Of a stretch of 64,000 nt of DNA, positions 24,687-32,885 are shown piece by piece. The stretch is from positions 5,270,001-5,334,000 of the forward strand of contig NZ_JACHDS010000001.1 of NCBI RefSeq assembly GCF_014201195.1. Reading direction: 5' to 3'. A program made the translations under genes and the position numbers. The notes under the pieces were generated by a model that was not told the DNA's origin, did no database searches, and was given only the letters and a program-made list of their open reading frames with translations. Numbering within the stretch: the first letter of the stretch is position 1; every line of letters starts with the position of its first letter. The stretch is from Nocardiopsis mwathae. GTDB lineage: Bacteria; Actinomycetota; Actinomycetes; Streptosporangiales; Streptosporangiaceae.

Positions 24687-26720
24687 ATGGGCAGACGACG
24701 ACGTACGGATGCGACGGCACGACCGCGTCGCGCGAGGTATCGGCGTGCCGAGGACGGCGACGACATCACCGCACCGACGGACGGCGGTCGTCGGCCGGGC
24801 CGGACACGCCGCGTCCTGGCGTGGACGTGGAAGACGCTCGCGGTCACCGGCGCGCTCGGCCTGTGCGCGCTGGTGGCCGCGTTCGCCGTGGCCTACAAGG
24901 AGACGCCCGACCCCCGCGAGATGCAACCCCAGGACCAGGCGCTGCTGATCGGCAGCAGCATCGCGTATGCCGACGGCACCGAGGCGCTCACCGTCGGGCA
25001 GCTCAAGCGGATCCCCGTCACCGAGGAACAGATCCCCGACACGGTGGTCGACGGCGTGCTCGGCTCCGAGCAGCGGGACTTCTACGACCAGCCGGGGATC
25101 TCCCCGATGGGCATGGCCCGCGCCGTGCTCTCGGGCGGCGGTGCGGGCGGCGGTTCGGGCATCACCCAGCAGATGGCCCGCAACTACTACGACGGGCTCT
25201 CCCAGGAGCGCTCCTATGTGCGCAAGGTCAAGGAGATCCTGATCTCCATCAAGGTCGGCCGTACCCTGTCGCCCGGGGAGATCCTCACCCAGTACCTCAA
25301 CACCATCTACTTCGGCCGCGAGGCCTACGGCGTGCAGGCCGCGGCGCAGGCGTACTTCGCCAAGGACGTCGAGGACCTGGACGCCGCCGAGGGCGCGTTC
25401 ATCGGCGCGATCATCCAGCAGCCCGGCAACTTCGAGAACGTCGCCCCCGGCTCGAAGATGGAGGAGATCCTCCGCGAGCGCTGGTCCTACGCCGTCGACG
25501 GAACGGTCGCCATGCACGAGAACGACCCCGAGCGCGGCATGTCCCGCGAGCAGGCCGACGAGCTGGAGTTCCCCGAGGTGGTCGACTACGAGCCCGGAAC
25601 GAGCCTGTCGGGGTACAAGGGCTACATCAAGCTCGCGGTCGAGCGGGAGCTGCGCGACCGCTACGGGCTCTCGGACGCCCAGATCGCGGCCGGCGGGTAC
25701 GAGGTCACCACCTCTCTGGACCGGCGGCTGATGGACGCCGCCGCCGAGGCGTTCGACACCGCCCTGCCGGACCTGCCCGAGGACTCCGTCAAGGGCCTGG
25801 CCGCCATCGACCCGGCCACGGGTGAGATCAGGGCCTTCCACGGCGGGGACGACTTCGTCAACGAGTTGGACCCGTCACTGGTGCAGCGCACCCAGGCGGG
25901 GGCGACGTTCCGGCCCTATGTGCTGGCCGCCGCGCTGGAGCAGGGCGTCGGCAGCCCCGACCCGCGGTCGTTCGGTGTGCCCGGCCCGCTCGACGACGTC
26001 GGCCGGGAGAGCCCGCCTACCGGCACCGGCGGGGTCCCCGACCTCCTCCAGGCGACGGTGGACCCCTCCGGCGTGCCGTTCGTCGAGGCCGTGATGAAGA
26101 TCGGCCCCCGGAGCGTGACCGAGACCGCCCGGAAGGCCGGGGTCGCCGAGGAGCAGTTCGAGACCGCGGAGCTGGAGCCGAGTATCGCGTCGGGCACGTT
26201 CCAGCTCACCGCCCTGGACCAGGCGAGCGGTTTCGCGACGTTCGCCAACCAGGGACTGCACAAGCCGCGGCACATGGTCACGCGGGTCACCGACGTCAAC
26301 GGGCGCGAACTGGACCCGTCGGACGCCGGCCGGCTGGAGCAGGGCACGCGCGCGTTCAGCGCCCGTACGGCGCGGGACGCGACCTATGCGATGAACGAGG
26401 CGCTGTACCGGACGCACGAGACCGACCCCGTCCTGCCCACCGGCCATCCGGTGGCCGGGGTCGCGGGGGCCTACGGCGATGCGCGGTCGGCCTGGTTCGC
26501 CGGGTACACACCGGACCTGGCCGCCGCCGTCAGCCTGAGCCGCCCCGACGGCAAGCCGCTTGAGGTCCCCGGGGTGGAGGAGATCGACGGCGGCACCACG
26601 TCGGCGAAGGTATGGAGTGCGTTCATGGCCGCGGCGATGCGGGGCCGTGAGGTGCGGGACTTCGACGCCGACGCGGGGCTCGCCCCGGTGGAGGAGCGTG
26701 GGGAGGACCCGGCGGGGTAG
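24687..26720 (+). CDS. Class A PBP with glycosyltransferase domain and degenerate transpeptidase domain
   Basis: A 677-residue envelope protein: a basic cytoplasmic tail, one transmembrane helix (TLAVTGALGLCALVAAFAVAY), a GT51 glycosyltransferase domain and a penicillin-binding-type domain. The GT51 part keeps the catalytic Glu in SEQRDFYDQPGIS, GITQQMARN, RKVKEILISIKVGRTLSPGEIL and QYLNTIYFGREAYG. In the C-terminal domain every transpeptidase motif is lost: SxxK reads ATFR (Ala406, Arg409), the SxN region reads DPSGVPF, and KTG reads VAG (in VAGVAGAYGDA). The surrounding fold is well kept (AWFAGYTPDLAAAVSL), with no frameshift. It should polymerise glycan but neither cross-link nor bind beta-lactam covalently. 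ATG 24687 follows GGGGGCG. Confidence 0.88.
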   Translation: MGRRRRTDATARPRRARYRRAEDGDDITAPTDGGRRPGRTRRVLAWTWKTLAVTGALGLCALVAAFAVAYKETPDPREMQPQDQALLIGSSIAYADGTEALTVGQLKRIPVTEEQIPDTVVDGVLGSEQRDFYDQPGISPMGMARAVLSGGGAGGGSGITQQMARNYYDGLSQERSYVRKVKEILISIKVGRTLSPGEILTQYLNTIYFGREAYGVQAAAQAYFAKDVEDLDAAEGAFIGAIIQQPGNFENVAPGSKMEEILRERWSYAVDGTVAMHENDPERGMSREQADELEFPEVVDYEPGTSLSGYKGYIKLAVERELRDRYGLSDAQIAAGGYEVTTSLDRRLMDAAAEAFDTALPDLPEDSVKGLAAIDPATGEIRAFHGGDDFVNELDPSLVQRTQAGATFRPYVLAAALEQGVGSPDPRSFGVPGPLDDVGRESPPTGTGGVPDLLQATVDPSGVPFVEAVMKIGPRSVTETARKAGVAEEQFETAELEPSIASGTFQLTALDQASGFATFANQGLHKPRHMVTRVTDVNGRELDPSDAGRLEQGTRAFSARTARDATYAMNEALYRTHETDPVLPTGHPVAGVAGAYGDARSAWFAGYTPDLAAAVSLSRPDGKPLEVPGVEEIDGGTTSAKVWSAFMAAAMRGREVRDFDADAGLAPVEERGEDPAG

Positions 26721-26753
26721 CGCCGGCGGTACCGTCGGCCCGCGCCTCGGGCC

Positions 26754-27404
26754 TCAGTCGTCGGACCGGTGGATGGTGACCGACTCCAGCACGACGTCCT
26801 CGACCGGCTTGTCGGCGGCGTCGCGGTCGACCTTGGAGATCTTGTCGGCCACCTCCTGGCTGTCCCCGTCGGCCACCTCGCCGAAGATGGTGTGCTTGCC
26901 GTCGAGGTGGTCGGTGGGCACTGTGGTGATGAAGAACTGGGAGCCGTTGGTGTCGGGCCCGGAGTTGGCCATCGCCAGCTTGCCGGGTGCGTCGAAGGAG
27001 AGGTCCGGGTCGATCTCGTCGGGGAAGGTGTAGCCGGGGCCGCCGGTTCCGGTGCCCTCGGGGTCGCCGCCCTGGATCATGAAGTCCTCGATGACCCGGT
27101 GGAAGACGGTCCCGTCGTAGAAGCGGTCGTCACCGGTCGTCGTGTCGGTGGCCTTCTTCCCCTCGGCCAGATCCACGAAGTTCCGCACGGTCGTAGGCGC
27201 CTCGTTGGGGAAGAGGTCCACCTCGATGTCGCCCATGCTCGTGCTGAGCGTGGCGCCCTCGACCGTCGCGACCGCCTTGAGGTCGGCGGCGGGATCGGGA
27301 GCCGCCGAGCCCTCCTCCGGGGCCTCCTCCGCCCCGCATGCGGCAGCGGCGAGCAGGGCGGCACCGGCCAGTCCGGCCGCCGCGGTCTGGGAGAGACGGT
27401 TCAT
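26754..27404 (-). CDS. Lipoprotein peptidyl-prolyl isomerase (cyclophilin type)
   Basis: A 216-residue exported cyclophilin. A lipoprotein signal peptide ends in the lipobox ALLAAAAC, with the lipid-modified Cys near residue 23, then an acidic linker. The cyclophilin domain shows [55 protein letters not shown] and [11 protein letters not shown]. The catalytic Arg (FHRV) and the Phe/Met/Gln of FMIQGGD are in place. It helps fold proteins outside the membrane. It ends 33 bp from the convergent PBP-like gene. Confidence 0.92.
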   Translation of the reverse strand: MNRLSQTAAAGLAGAALLAAAACGAEEAPEEGSAAPDPAADLKAVATVEGATLSTSMGDIEVDLFPNEAPTTVRNFVDLAEGKKATDTTTGDDRFYDGTVFHRVIEDFMIQGGDPEGTGTGGPGYTFPDEIDPDLSFDAPGKLAMANSGPDTNGSQFFITTVPTDHLDGKHTIFGEVADGDSQEVADKISKVDRDAADKPVEDVVLESVTIHRSDD

Positions 27405-27780
27405 GGCGGTTCCGTTTCTGCGGTCGTCGACGTGTGCTGAGGCTCCACCGAGGGTAGCGGCAGTGGGCCGGACCGGGTGTTCGGGTCGCCGCGCGCGCCG
27501 GGGCGGAGTCGGCGCGGCGGTCGATGTGGGGCTGACCACAGGATTTCCGGGGTCGAGTGTGGAACTTTCGATCACTTCCGGCCATCTGAAGGAGTTAGGG
27601 GGAGGCGTATCGGCGTGTCGGCACGGGTGCTTTCGACGGGTGCGGTCGGATGGAGTGAGCGGACTCACGGGGGCGGCCTTACCCGGTGCTCACGCCCGGA
27701 GCGCCAGGATCATTGCGGTGCCCACCCGCGCGTCGGATCCGTCCGGATTTGCCTCCTGGAGCGGGTACTTGTCACTTGAG

Positions 27781-27794
27781 TCTCATATATGAGA
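27781..27794. promoter_or_regulatory. Palindrome TCTCATATATGAGA just upstream of the HTH-MurA start
   Basis: A perfect 14-bp AT-rich palindrome ending 14 bp before ATG 27809. No Shine-Dalgarno sequence lies between it and the start, so the mRNA may be leaderless and the palindrome would then sit in the core promoter. It is a natural operator for the XRE domain encoded by the gene itself (inference). The rest of 27405-27808 shows no gene. Confidence 0.55.
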
Positions 27795-27808
27795 TACGGT
27801 CACTTCTT

Positions 27809-29338
27809 ATGGCAGATGACTACCTTGCACGGATCGGCAAGCTCATCCGGGATGCCCGCCGCCACCGCGGCTGGACCCAGGCGCAGCTTGCGGAGTCGCT
27901 GGGAACCAGCCAGAGCGCTGTCAACCGCATGGAAAAGGGGCATCAGAACGTCAGCCTTGAGATGATCGCCCGCATCGGCGAAGCGCTCGACAGCGAGATC
28001 ATCTCCCTGGGCTACTCCGGCCCCATGCACCTGCGTGTCGTCGGCGGACGCGCCCTCTCCGGCAGCATCGACGTCAAGACCAGCAAGAACGCCTGTGTCG
28101 CGCTGCTGTGCGCTTCGCTGCTCAACAAGGGGCGCACCACCCTGCGCCGTGTCGCGCGCATCGAAGAGGTCTACCGCATCCTTGAGGTGCTGGACAGCAT
28201 CGGCGTGCGCAGCCGCTGGATCAACGAGGGCAACGACCTGGAGATCGTGCCGCCGGCCGTCCTCGACCTGGACTCGATGGACGAGGAGGCGGCGCGCCGG
28301 ACCCGCAGCGTCATCATGCTCATGGGTCCCCTCATGCACCGCGTCGACACCTTCAAGCTCCCCTACGCCGGCGGCTGTGACCTGGGCACCCGTACCGTCC
28401 AGCCGCACATGACGGCACTGCGCCCCTTCGGTCTGGAGATCCTGGCCACCAGCGGCGCCTACCACGCCACCGTCGACCGCGAGGTCGCGCCGGAGCGCCC
28501 CGTCGTGCTGACCGAGCGCGGCGACACCGTCACCGAGAACGCGCTGCTGGCCGCGGCCCGCCGCGACGGCGTCACCGTCATCCGCAACGCCAGCTCCAAC
28601 TACATGGTCCAGGACCTCTGCTTCTTCCTGGAGCGGCTGGGCGTGGAGATCAACGGCATCGGCACCACCACGCTGACCGTGACGGGCCGCGCCGAGATCG
28701 ACGTCGACGTCGACTACGCCCCCTCCGAGGACCCGGTCGAGGCCATGAGCCTGCTGACCGCGGCCGTCATCACCTCCTCCGAGCTGACCATCCGCCGGGT
28801 GCCGATCGAGTTCCTGGAGATCGAGCTGGCCGTCCTGGAGGAGATGGGCCTGGAGTACGACCGCGGTCCGGAGTACGCGGCCGACAACGGGCGCACCCGC
28901 CTCCTCGACCTGACCGTGAAGCCGTCCAAGCTGCGGTCGCCGATCGACAAGATCCACCCGCTGCCCTTCCCCGGGCTCAACATCGACAACGTGCCGTTCT
29001 TCGCGGCCATCGCGGCGATGGCCGAGGGCTCGACCCTGATCCACGACTGGGTGTACGAGAACCGCGCCATCTACCTCACCGAGCTGAACCGGCTCGGCGC
29101 GGGCGTGAAGCTGCTCGACCCGCACCGCCTCCTCGTCGAGGGGCCGACACGGTGGCGCGCGTCGGAGATGATGTGCCCGCCGGCGCTGCGGCCCGCGGTC
29201 GTCATCCTGCTGGCCATGATGGCGGCGGAGGGCACCTCCGTGCTGCGCAACGTCTATGTGATCAACCGCGGTTACGAGGCGCTGGCCGAGCGGCTGAACT
29301 CGGTGGGCGCGCAGATCGAGATCTTCCGCGACATCTGA
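27809..29338 (+). CDS. XRE helix-turn-helix fused to a MurA-like enolpyruvyl transferase
   Basis: A 509-residue fusion. Residues 5-68 are an XRE/Cro-type DNA-binding domain (GKLIRDARRHRGWTQAQLAE, TSQSAVNRMEKGHQ). From about 72 it is an EPSP-synthase/MurA fold. MurA residues are kept: Lys93-Asn in KTSKNACV, Cys190 at the place of the PEP-binding/fosfomycin-target Cys (YAGGCDLGTR), and the Asp in FPGLNIDNVPFF. The canonical murA lies at 62206-63507, so this is a second copy. Such HTH-MurA fusions are known in actinobacteria, but their role is unclear. It might be a UDP-GlcNAc- or PEP-responsive regulator, or an enzyme controlling its own synthesis. No ribosome site precedes ATG 27809. Confidence 0.88.
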   Translation: MADDYLARIGKLIRDARRHRGWTQAQLAESLGTSQSAVNRMEKGHQNVSLEMIARIGEALDSEIISLGYSGPMHLRVVGGRALSGSIDVKTSKNACVALLCASLLNKGRTTLRRVARIEEVYRILEVLDSIGVRSRWINEGNDLEIVPPAVLDLDSMDEEAARRTRSVIMLMGPLMHRVDTFKLPYAGGCDLGTRTVQPHMTALRPFGLEILATSGAYHATVDREVAPERPVVLTERGDTVTENALLAAARRDGVTVIRNASSNYMVQDLCFFLERLGVEINGIGTTTLTVTGRAEIDVDVDYAPSEDPVEAMSLLTAAVITSSELTIRRVPIEFLEIELAVLEEMGLEYDRGPEYAADNGRTRLLDLTVKPSKLRSPIDKIHPLPFPGLNIDNVPFFAAIAAMAEGSTLIHDWVYENRAIYLTELNRLGAGVKLLDPHRLLVEGPTRWRASEMMCPPALRPAVVILLAMMAAEGTSVLRNVYVINRGYEALAERLNSVGAQIEIFRDI

Positions 29339-29342
29339 CCGC

Positions 29343-29410
29343 CTCCGCCCGCGGGGCGGAGTGGTCGAGACGACACGGTGGCGTGTCCGGGGCTTCCCGG
29401 GCACGCCACC
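29343..29410. terminator. Two hairpins between convergent genes
   Basis: CTCCGCCC-gcg-GGGCGGAG (29343-29361) starts 5 nt after the HTH-MurA stop. GGTGGCGTG / CACGCCACC (29377-29385 and 29402-29410) follows and ends 37 bp before the FMN reductase stop. Together they would stop both transcripts. Confidence 0.65.
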
Positions 29411-29446
29411 GCCGTTTTCCGGCCGCGGTCGGCCACGGCCGGTCCG

Positions 29447-30022
29447 TCAGGCGGCGTACGGCCGCCGGTCACGGGCCTCGCGCAGCGCCTCGGCCCACCA
29501 GGAGAGCTGGTCGAGCATGGCCTTGGCGGCCGCGTTGACGCTCTCCGGGTCCAGGGGCCGGCCCTCGGCGTCGAACCGGTCCCAAGCGTTGTGGAAGCTC
29601 ACCGTCTCGCGGACGGTGGTGGCGTGCAGCTCGGCGAACACCTGACGCAGCTGCTCGACGGCCCGCAGGCCGCCGGACATGCCGCCGTAGGAGACGAACG
29701 CGACCGGCTTGGCCTGCCACTCCTCGTGGTACCAGTCGATGGCCGTCTTGACCGGCGCCGGGAAGCTGTGGTTGTACTCGGGGGTCACCACGATGAACGC
29801 GTCGGCGGCCCTCAGCCGCGGCGCCAGCGCGGTCACCGCGTCGGGCATCGGGTCGAAGGTCATGACGTCGGGCAGGCGGGCCTCGGCCAGGTCGACGACG
29901 TCGACGTCGAGGCCGCCGTGCTGGCGCGCCTGCTCGGCGATCCACTCGGAGATGGTCGGGATGAAGCGGCCGTCGCGGGTGCTGCCCATGATCACGGCGA
30001 CGCGGATGGGGGTGTGCGACAT
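29447..30022 (-). CDS. NADPH-dependent FMN reductase-family protein
   Basis: A 191-residue flavodoxin-fold reductase. Seen: the FMN phosphate loop MGSTRDGRF, TPEYNHSFPAPVKTAIDW, and VSYGGMSGGLRAVEQLRQV, the complete signature of the FMN_red family (quinone or azo reductases, SsuE-like). ATG 30022 removes 33 non-homologous residues from the longer open frame. The upstream gap contains ATTGACC and AT-rich TAAGTTGATATTTGAG, a plausible promoter. Substrate is not predictable. Confidence 0.9.
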   Translation of the reverse strand: MSHTPIRVAVIMGSTRDGRFIPTISEWIAEQARQHGGLDVDVVDLAEARLPDVMTFDPMPDAVTALAPRLRAADAFIVVTPEYNHSFPAPVKTAIDWYHEEWQAKPVAFVSYGGMSGGLRAVEQLRQVFAELHATTVRETVSFHNAWDRFDAEGRPLDPESVNAAAKAMLDQLSWWAEALREARDRRPYAA

Positions 30023-30155
30023 GAGGAAATCCCTTTCGGCGGACGCAGCGCGGACGTGCGTCGTCATCGGAGATCGCGGACCCGGTCGGGTCCGCGCCAT
30101 GTCGACATCCTCAAATATCAACTTAGGTTAAGGTCAATACCCGGGCGCACGCAGG

Positions 30156-30656
30156 TCACCCGACCTCGGCCGGGCTCCGCCAGGTGCGCGGCGCGAAGTC
30201 GCCGTCGGCGATCTGCTCGGCCCGCAGGATCTGCACCCGCCAGGGGTCCAGCCGCAGCGCGGCGAAGTCCGGGTGGTCCGGCCCGGTCACCCCGAACGGC
30301 GAGGGATCGTAGCCCAGCGGCTCGGGCGTGGTGGTGAAGAGATCCCACACGTGCCGTCTGGCCTCCGGCTCCTCCACCCAGGAGGCCACGCAGTCCGCGG
30401 TGACGGTGTTGTGGTCGGGGTTCCAGTAGGAGACCGACACGTGCGGATTGGCCGCCAGATGCCGTGTCTTCACCGGTGTCCGCCCGGTGAACACCCACCC
30501 CACCGGTCCGCCCCCGGCGACCTCCCAGATCGGGTGCAGGATCCGCGACCGGGGACGCCCCTTGGCGTCCACGGTGGTCACCGTGCACCACACGATGCGC
30601 GAGGTGAAGTCCAGGAACTCCGCCTCGAAGGGGGCGAAGGAATACGCGTCCGACAT
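30156..30656 (-). CDS. Pyridoxamine 5'-phosphate oxidase-like flavin-binding protein
   Basis: A 166-residue split-barrel protein: FLDFTSRIVWCTVTTVDAKGRPRSRILHPIWE, GWVFTGRTPVKTRHLAANPHVSVSYW, and a C-terminal LDPWRVQIL strand. This is the pattern of FMN-dependent general stress/oxidase-like proteins. ATG 30656 has GAGGACGGTGG upstream; the long antisense extension of this frame across the GntR gene is spurious. It is divergent from the GntR-ABC operon and probably independent of the FMN reductase gene 133 bp downstream. Confidence 0.85.
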   Translation of the reverse strand: MSDAYSFAPFEAEFLDFTSRIVWCTVTTVDAKGRPRSRILHPIWEVAGGGPVGWVFTGRTPVKTRHLAANPHVSVSYWNPDHNTVTADCVASWVEEPEARRHVWDLFTTTPEPLGYDPSPFGVTGPDHPDFAALRLDPWRVQILRAEQIADGDFAPRTWRSPAEVG

Positions 30657-30758
30657 CGGGTCCACCGTCCTCTGGAATGCGAAAGCCAACCGACACGACG
30701 AGCACGCTACGCCCGCCCCGGCGCGGCGGGTACCCCTATTGCGCGTGCGAAGGTTCTG

Positions 30759-30784
30759 TGGTTCATTAGTCATGTAATGAACCA
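30759..30784. promoter_or_regulatory. Candidate GntR/YtrA operator
   Basis: TGGTTCATTA and TAATGAACCA are perfect 10-bp arms with 6 nt between (30759-30768, 30775-30784), 22 bp upstream of the GntR gene and within the divergent promoter region. Autoregulation by the YtrA-type repressor is the simplest reading. Confidence 0.65.
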
Positions 30785-30806
30785 GAGAAGCTGAAGTGGA
30801 GGGCTC

Positions 30807-31172
30807 TTGTTCGACGACCGGAGCCCCATCTATGTGCAGATCGCCGAGCGGATCGCCGCCGATGTGCTCAGCGGGGTTCTGCGCGAGGGGGAGAAGATCC
30901 CCTCGACCAACGAGTACGCGGCCTTCTTCCAGATCAACCCTGCGACCGCTGCCAAGGGCATCGGTCGGCTCGTGGACGAGGGGGTGCTCTTCAAGAAGCG
31001 GGGCATCGGCATGTTCGTCAGCCCCGGCGCGCGCGACGAGCTGCGCGCCCGGCGCCGCGAGGTCTTCTTCTCCGAGGTCGTCGACCCGATGGTGGACTCC
31101 GCGCGCGCGATCGGACTGCCGCTGGGCGCCGTCGTCGACCGGATCCGGCAGCACATGAGGGAGGAGGACTGA
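30807..31172 (+). CDS. GntR-family regulator, YtrA subfamily
   Basis: A 121-residue repressor. The winged helix is complete (IYVQIAERIAADVLSGVLREGE, PSTNEYAAFFQINPATAAKGI, VDEGVLFKKRGIGMFV), followed by only about 45 residues, as is normal for the YtrA group that controls ABC transporter operons. The start is TTG 30807 with GGAGGG 5 nt upstream. Its stop overlaps the start of the ABC ATPase gene, so it is the first cistron of a three-gene operon. It probably represses that operon through the inverted repeat at 30759-30784. Confidence 0.88.
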   Translation: MFDDRSPIYVQIAERIAADVLSGVLREGEKIPSTNEYAAFFQINPATAAKGIGRLVDEGVLFKKRGIGMFVSPGARDELRARRREVFFSEVVDPMVDSARAIGLPLGAVVDRIRQHMREED

Positions 31173-32059
31173 TGGCCGGCGCACCAGCCGTCGAAACCGA
31201 GGACCTGTCCCTGCGCTACGGGGGGACCGCCGCACTCGACCGGGTCTCGCTGCGCTTGGAGGAAAGCGGGGTCTACGGGCTGCTCGGCCGAAACGGCGCC
31301 GGGAAGTCCAGTCTGCTCGCCCTGCTCGCGGGGTACCTCCGCCCGTCGGGCGGTACGGTCCGGGTGGGCGGGGAACCGGTCTTCGACAACAGGGCGGCGA
31401 CCTCGCGCATCTGTCTCATCCGCGGCTCGGGCGAGACCGGCGGGGTCACGCGCGTCGGCGACGCGCTGGGGCTCGCGGAGGCGGCCCGGCCCCACTGGGA
31501 CGGCGACTACGCCGCGGTGCTGCTGGACCGCTTCGCTCTGGCGCCACGCCGACGGATCGACGCGCTCTCCCAGGGGCAGCTCGGCGCCCTGGGCGTGGCC
31601 CTGGGACTCGCCTCCCGGGCGCCGCTGACCGCCTTCGACGAGACCCACCTGCGTATGGACGCGCCGTCCCGCCACCTCTTCTACCGGGAGCTGCTGGACG
31701 ACATCCTGCGGTATCCGCGCACCGTCATCCTCTCCACCCACCTGATCGAGGAGGCCGCCCGGGTGTTCGAGGGGCTGCTGATCCTCGACCAGGGCAGGCT
31801 CGTCCTCCACGAGGACGCCGACCGGATCCGGGAGCGCGCGTTCACCGTGACCGGGCCCGAGGACAGGGTGGCCCGGTTCGCCGACGGCGGGACGCTGCTG
31901 CACGAGAAGCGGCTCGGCGGGACCGCGGCCGCGACGCACTTCGGCGAGCCGGACCCGACCCGGGCCGACCGTGCGCGCGGCGACGGCCTGGAGCTCTCCC
32001 CGGTTCCCCTGCAGGACCTGTTCATCCACCTGACCGACCCGGCGAGAGGTGCGCGATGA
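31172..32059 (+). CDS. ABC transporter ATP-binding protein
   Basis: A 295-residue ATPase. Walker A GRNGAGKSS, signature LSQGQLGALGVA, Walker B LTAFDETH, and the switch His in STHLIEEA are all present. The D-loop region is short. The C-terminal 80 residues lack a known domain. It powers the membrane protein encoded next, whose start overlaps this stop by 4 nt. YtrA-type operons often export antibiotics or respond to cell-wall stress; no substrate can be assigned. Confidence 0.9.
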   Translation: MAGAPAVETEDLSLRYGGTAALDRVSLRLEESGVYGLLGRNGAGKSSLLALLAGYLRPSGGTVRVGGEPVFDNRAATSRICLIRGSGETGGVTRVGDALGLAEAARPHWDGDYAAVLLDRFALAPRRRIDALSQGQLGALGVALGLASRAPLTAFDETHLRMDAPSRHLFYRELLDDILRYPRTVILSTHLIEEAARVFEGLLILDQGRLVLHEDADRIRERAFTVTGPEDRVARFADGGTLLHEKRLGGTAAATHFGEPDPTRADRARGDGLELSPVPLQDLFIHLTDPARGAR

Positions 32060-32799
32060 GTCCCTCGACCGCCTCCCCCTACCGCTTCACCCGCCGGGTG
32101 ACCTCGTCATGGGCCGTTGACGCCCTGGCGGTGTGGGCGATCCTGCTCGCGGGCGCCGCCGCCCTCGGCATCGCACTCCATATCGGGACCGCCGCAGGCC
32201 TGACGGGAAGCCTGTGGGACCATGCCTCGACGATCCCCCGCTGGGCCCTCCTGGTCTTGGGGGTCCACGCGGGGGCGGTGGTGCTTCCCCTGTACCTCCG
32301 CCACGGGTTCACGCGGCGCGAGTTCGCCCTGTGGACGGGGGGCGCCGCCCTGGCCTTCGCCGGATTCTCCGCTCTCCTGTTCGCGATCGGGTACCTGATC
32401 GAAGCCCTGGTGTACGCGGCGGCCGACCGCCCCCAGGAGCTCGGCCGACCCCACCTGTTCACCGAACCCACCCAGATGGCGGGCGTCATCGGCGAGTACT
32501 GGCTGGTGTTCTCCGCCTGGCTGCTCGCCGGGGCCCTGCTCGGAGCGGCGTACCATCGCCGGACCCCGCCGGCGCTCGCAGCGGGGGGCGCGGCCGCTGT
32601 GTCCGCCCTCATCTCGGTCGAGCTCTCCATCGAACTCGCGACCGGTTCTTCGCCGAACCCGGTGCTGGAAGCGGTGCTCTCCACACCCGCCCCCGCCGGA
32701 CCCGCGGCCGCGGCGCTGTGCACCACGGCGATCGCGGCCGCCGTCGCCGTCCTGTGGCTGCTCGTCCGGGACATCCCCCTGCGGTCAACGCCCGACTGA
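32056..32799 (+). CDS. ABC transporter membrane subunit
   Basis: A 247-residue integral membrane protein with about six hydrophobic segments (ALAVWAILLAGAAALGIAL, ALLVLGVHAGAVVLPLYL, GGAALAFAGFSALLFAIGYLI, EYWLVFSAWLLAGALLGAAY, ALAAGGAAAVSALISVEL, AALCTTAIAAAVAVLWLL). There is no sequence motif beyond topology; the assignment rests on the 4-nt overlap with the ATPase gene and the operon layout. Confidence 0.75.
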   Translation: MSPSTASPYRFTRRVTSSWAVDALAVWAILLAGAAALGIALHIGTAAGLTGSLWDHASTIPRWALLVLGVHAGAVVLPLYLRHGFTRREFALWTGGAALAFAGFSALLFAIGYLIEALVYAAADRPQELGRPHLFTEPTQMAGVIGEYWLVFSAWLLAGALLGAAYHRRTPPALAAGGAAAVSALISVELSIELATGSSPNPVLEAVLSTPAPAGPAAAALCTTAIAAAVAVLWLLVRDIPLRSTPD

Positions 32800-32885
32800 C
32801 CGGGTGTCCGCCCCGCCGAGCCGTCCTCTGTTTTCCTCACCCTCCCCCCCGATCCCTGCAACGCAGGTTGAGAGGAGACGACCCA

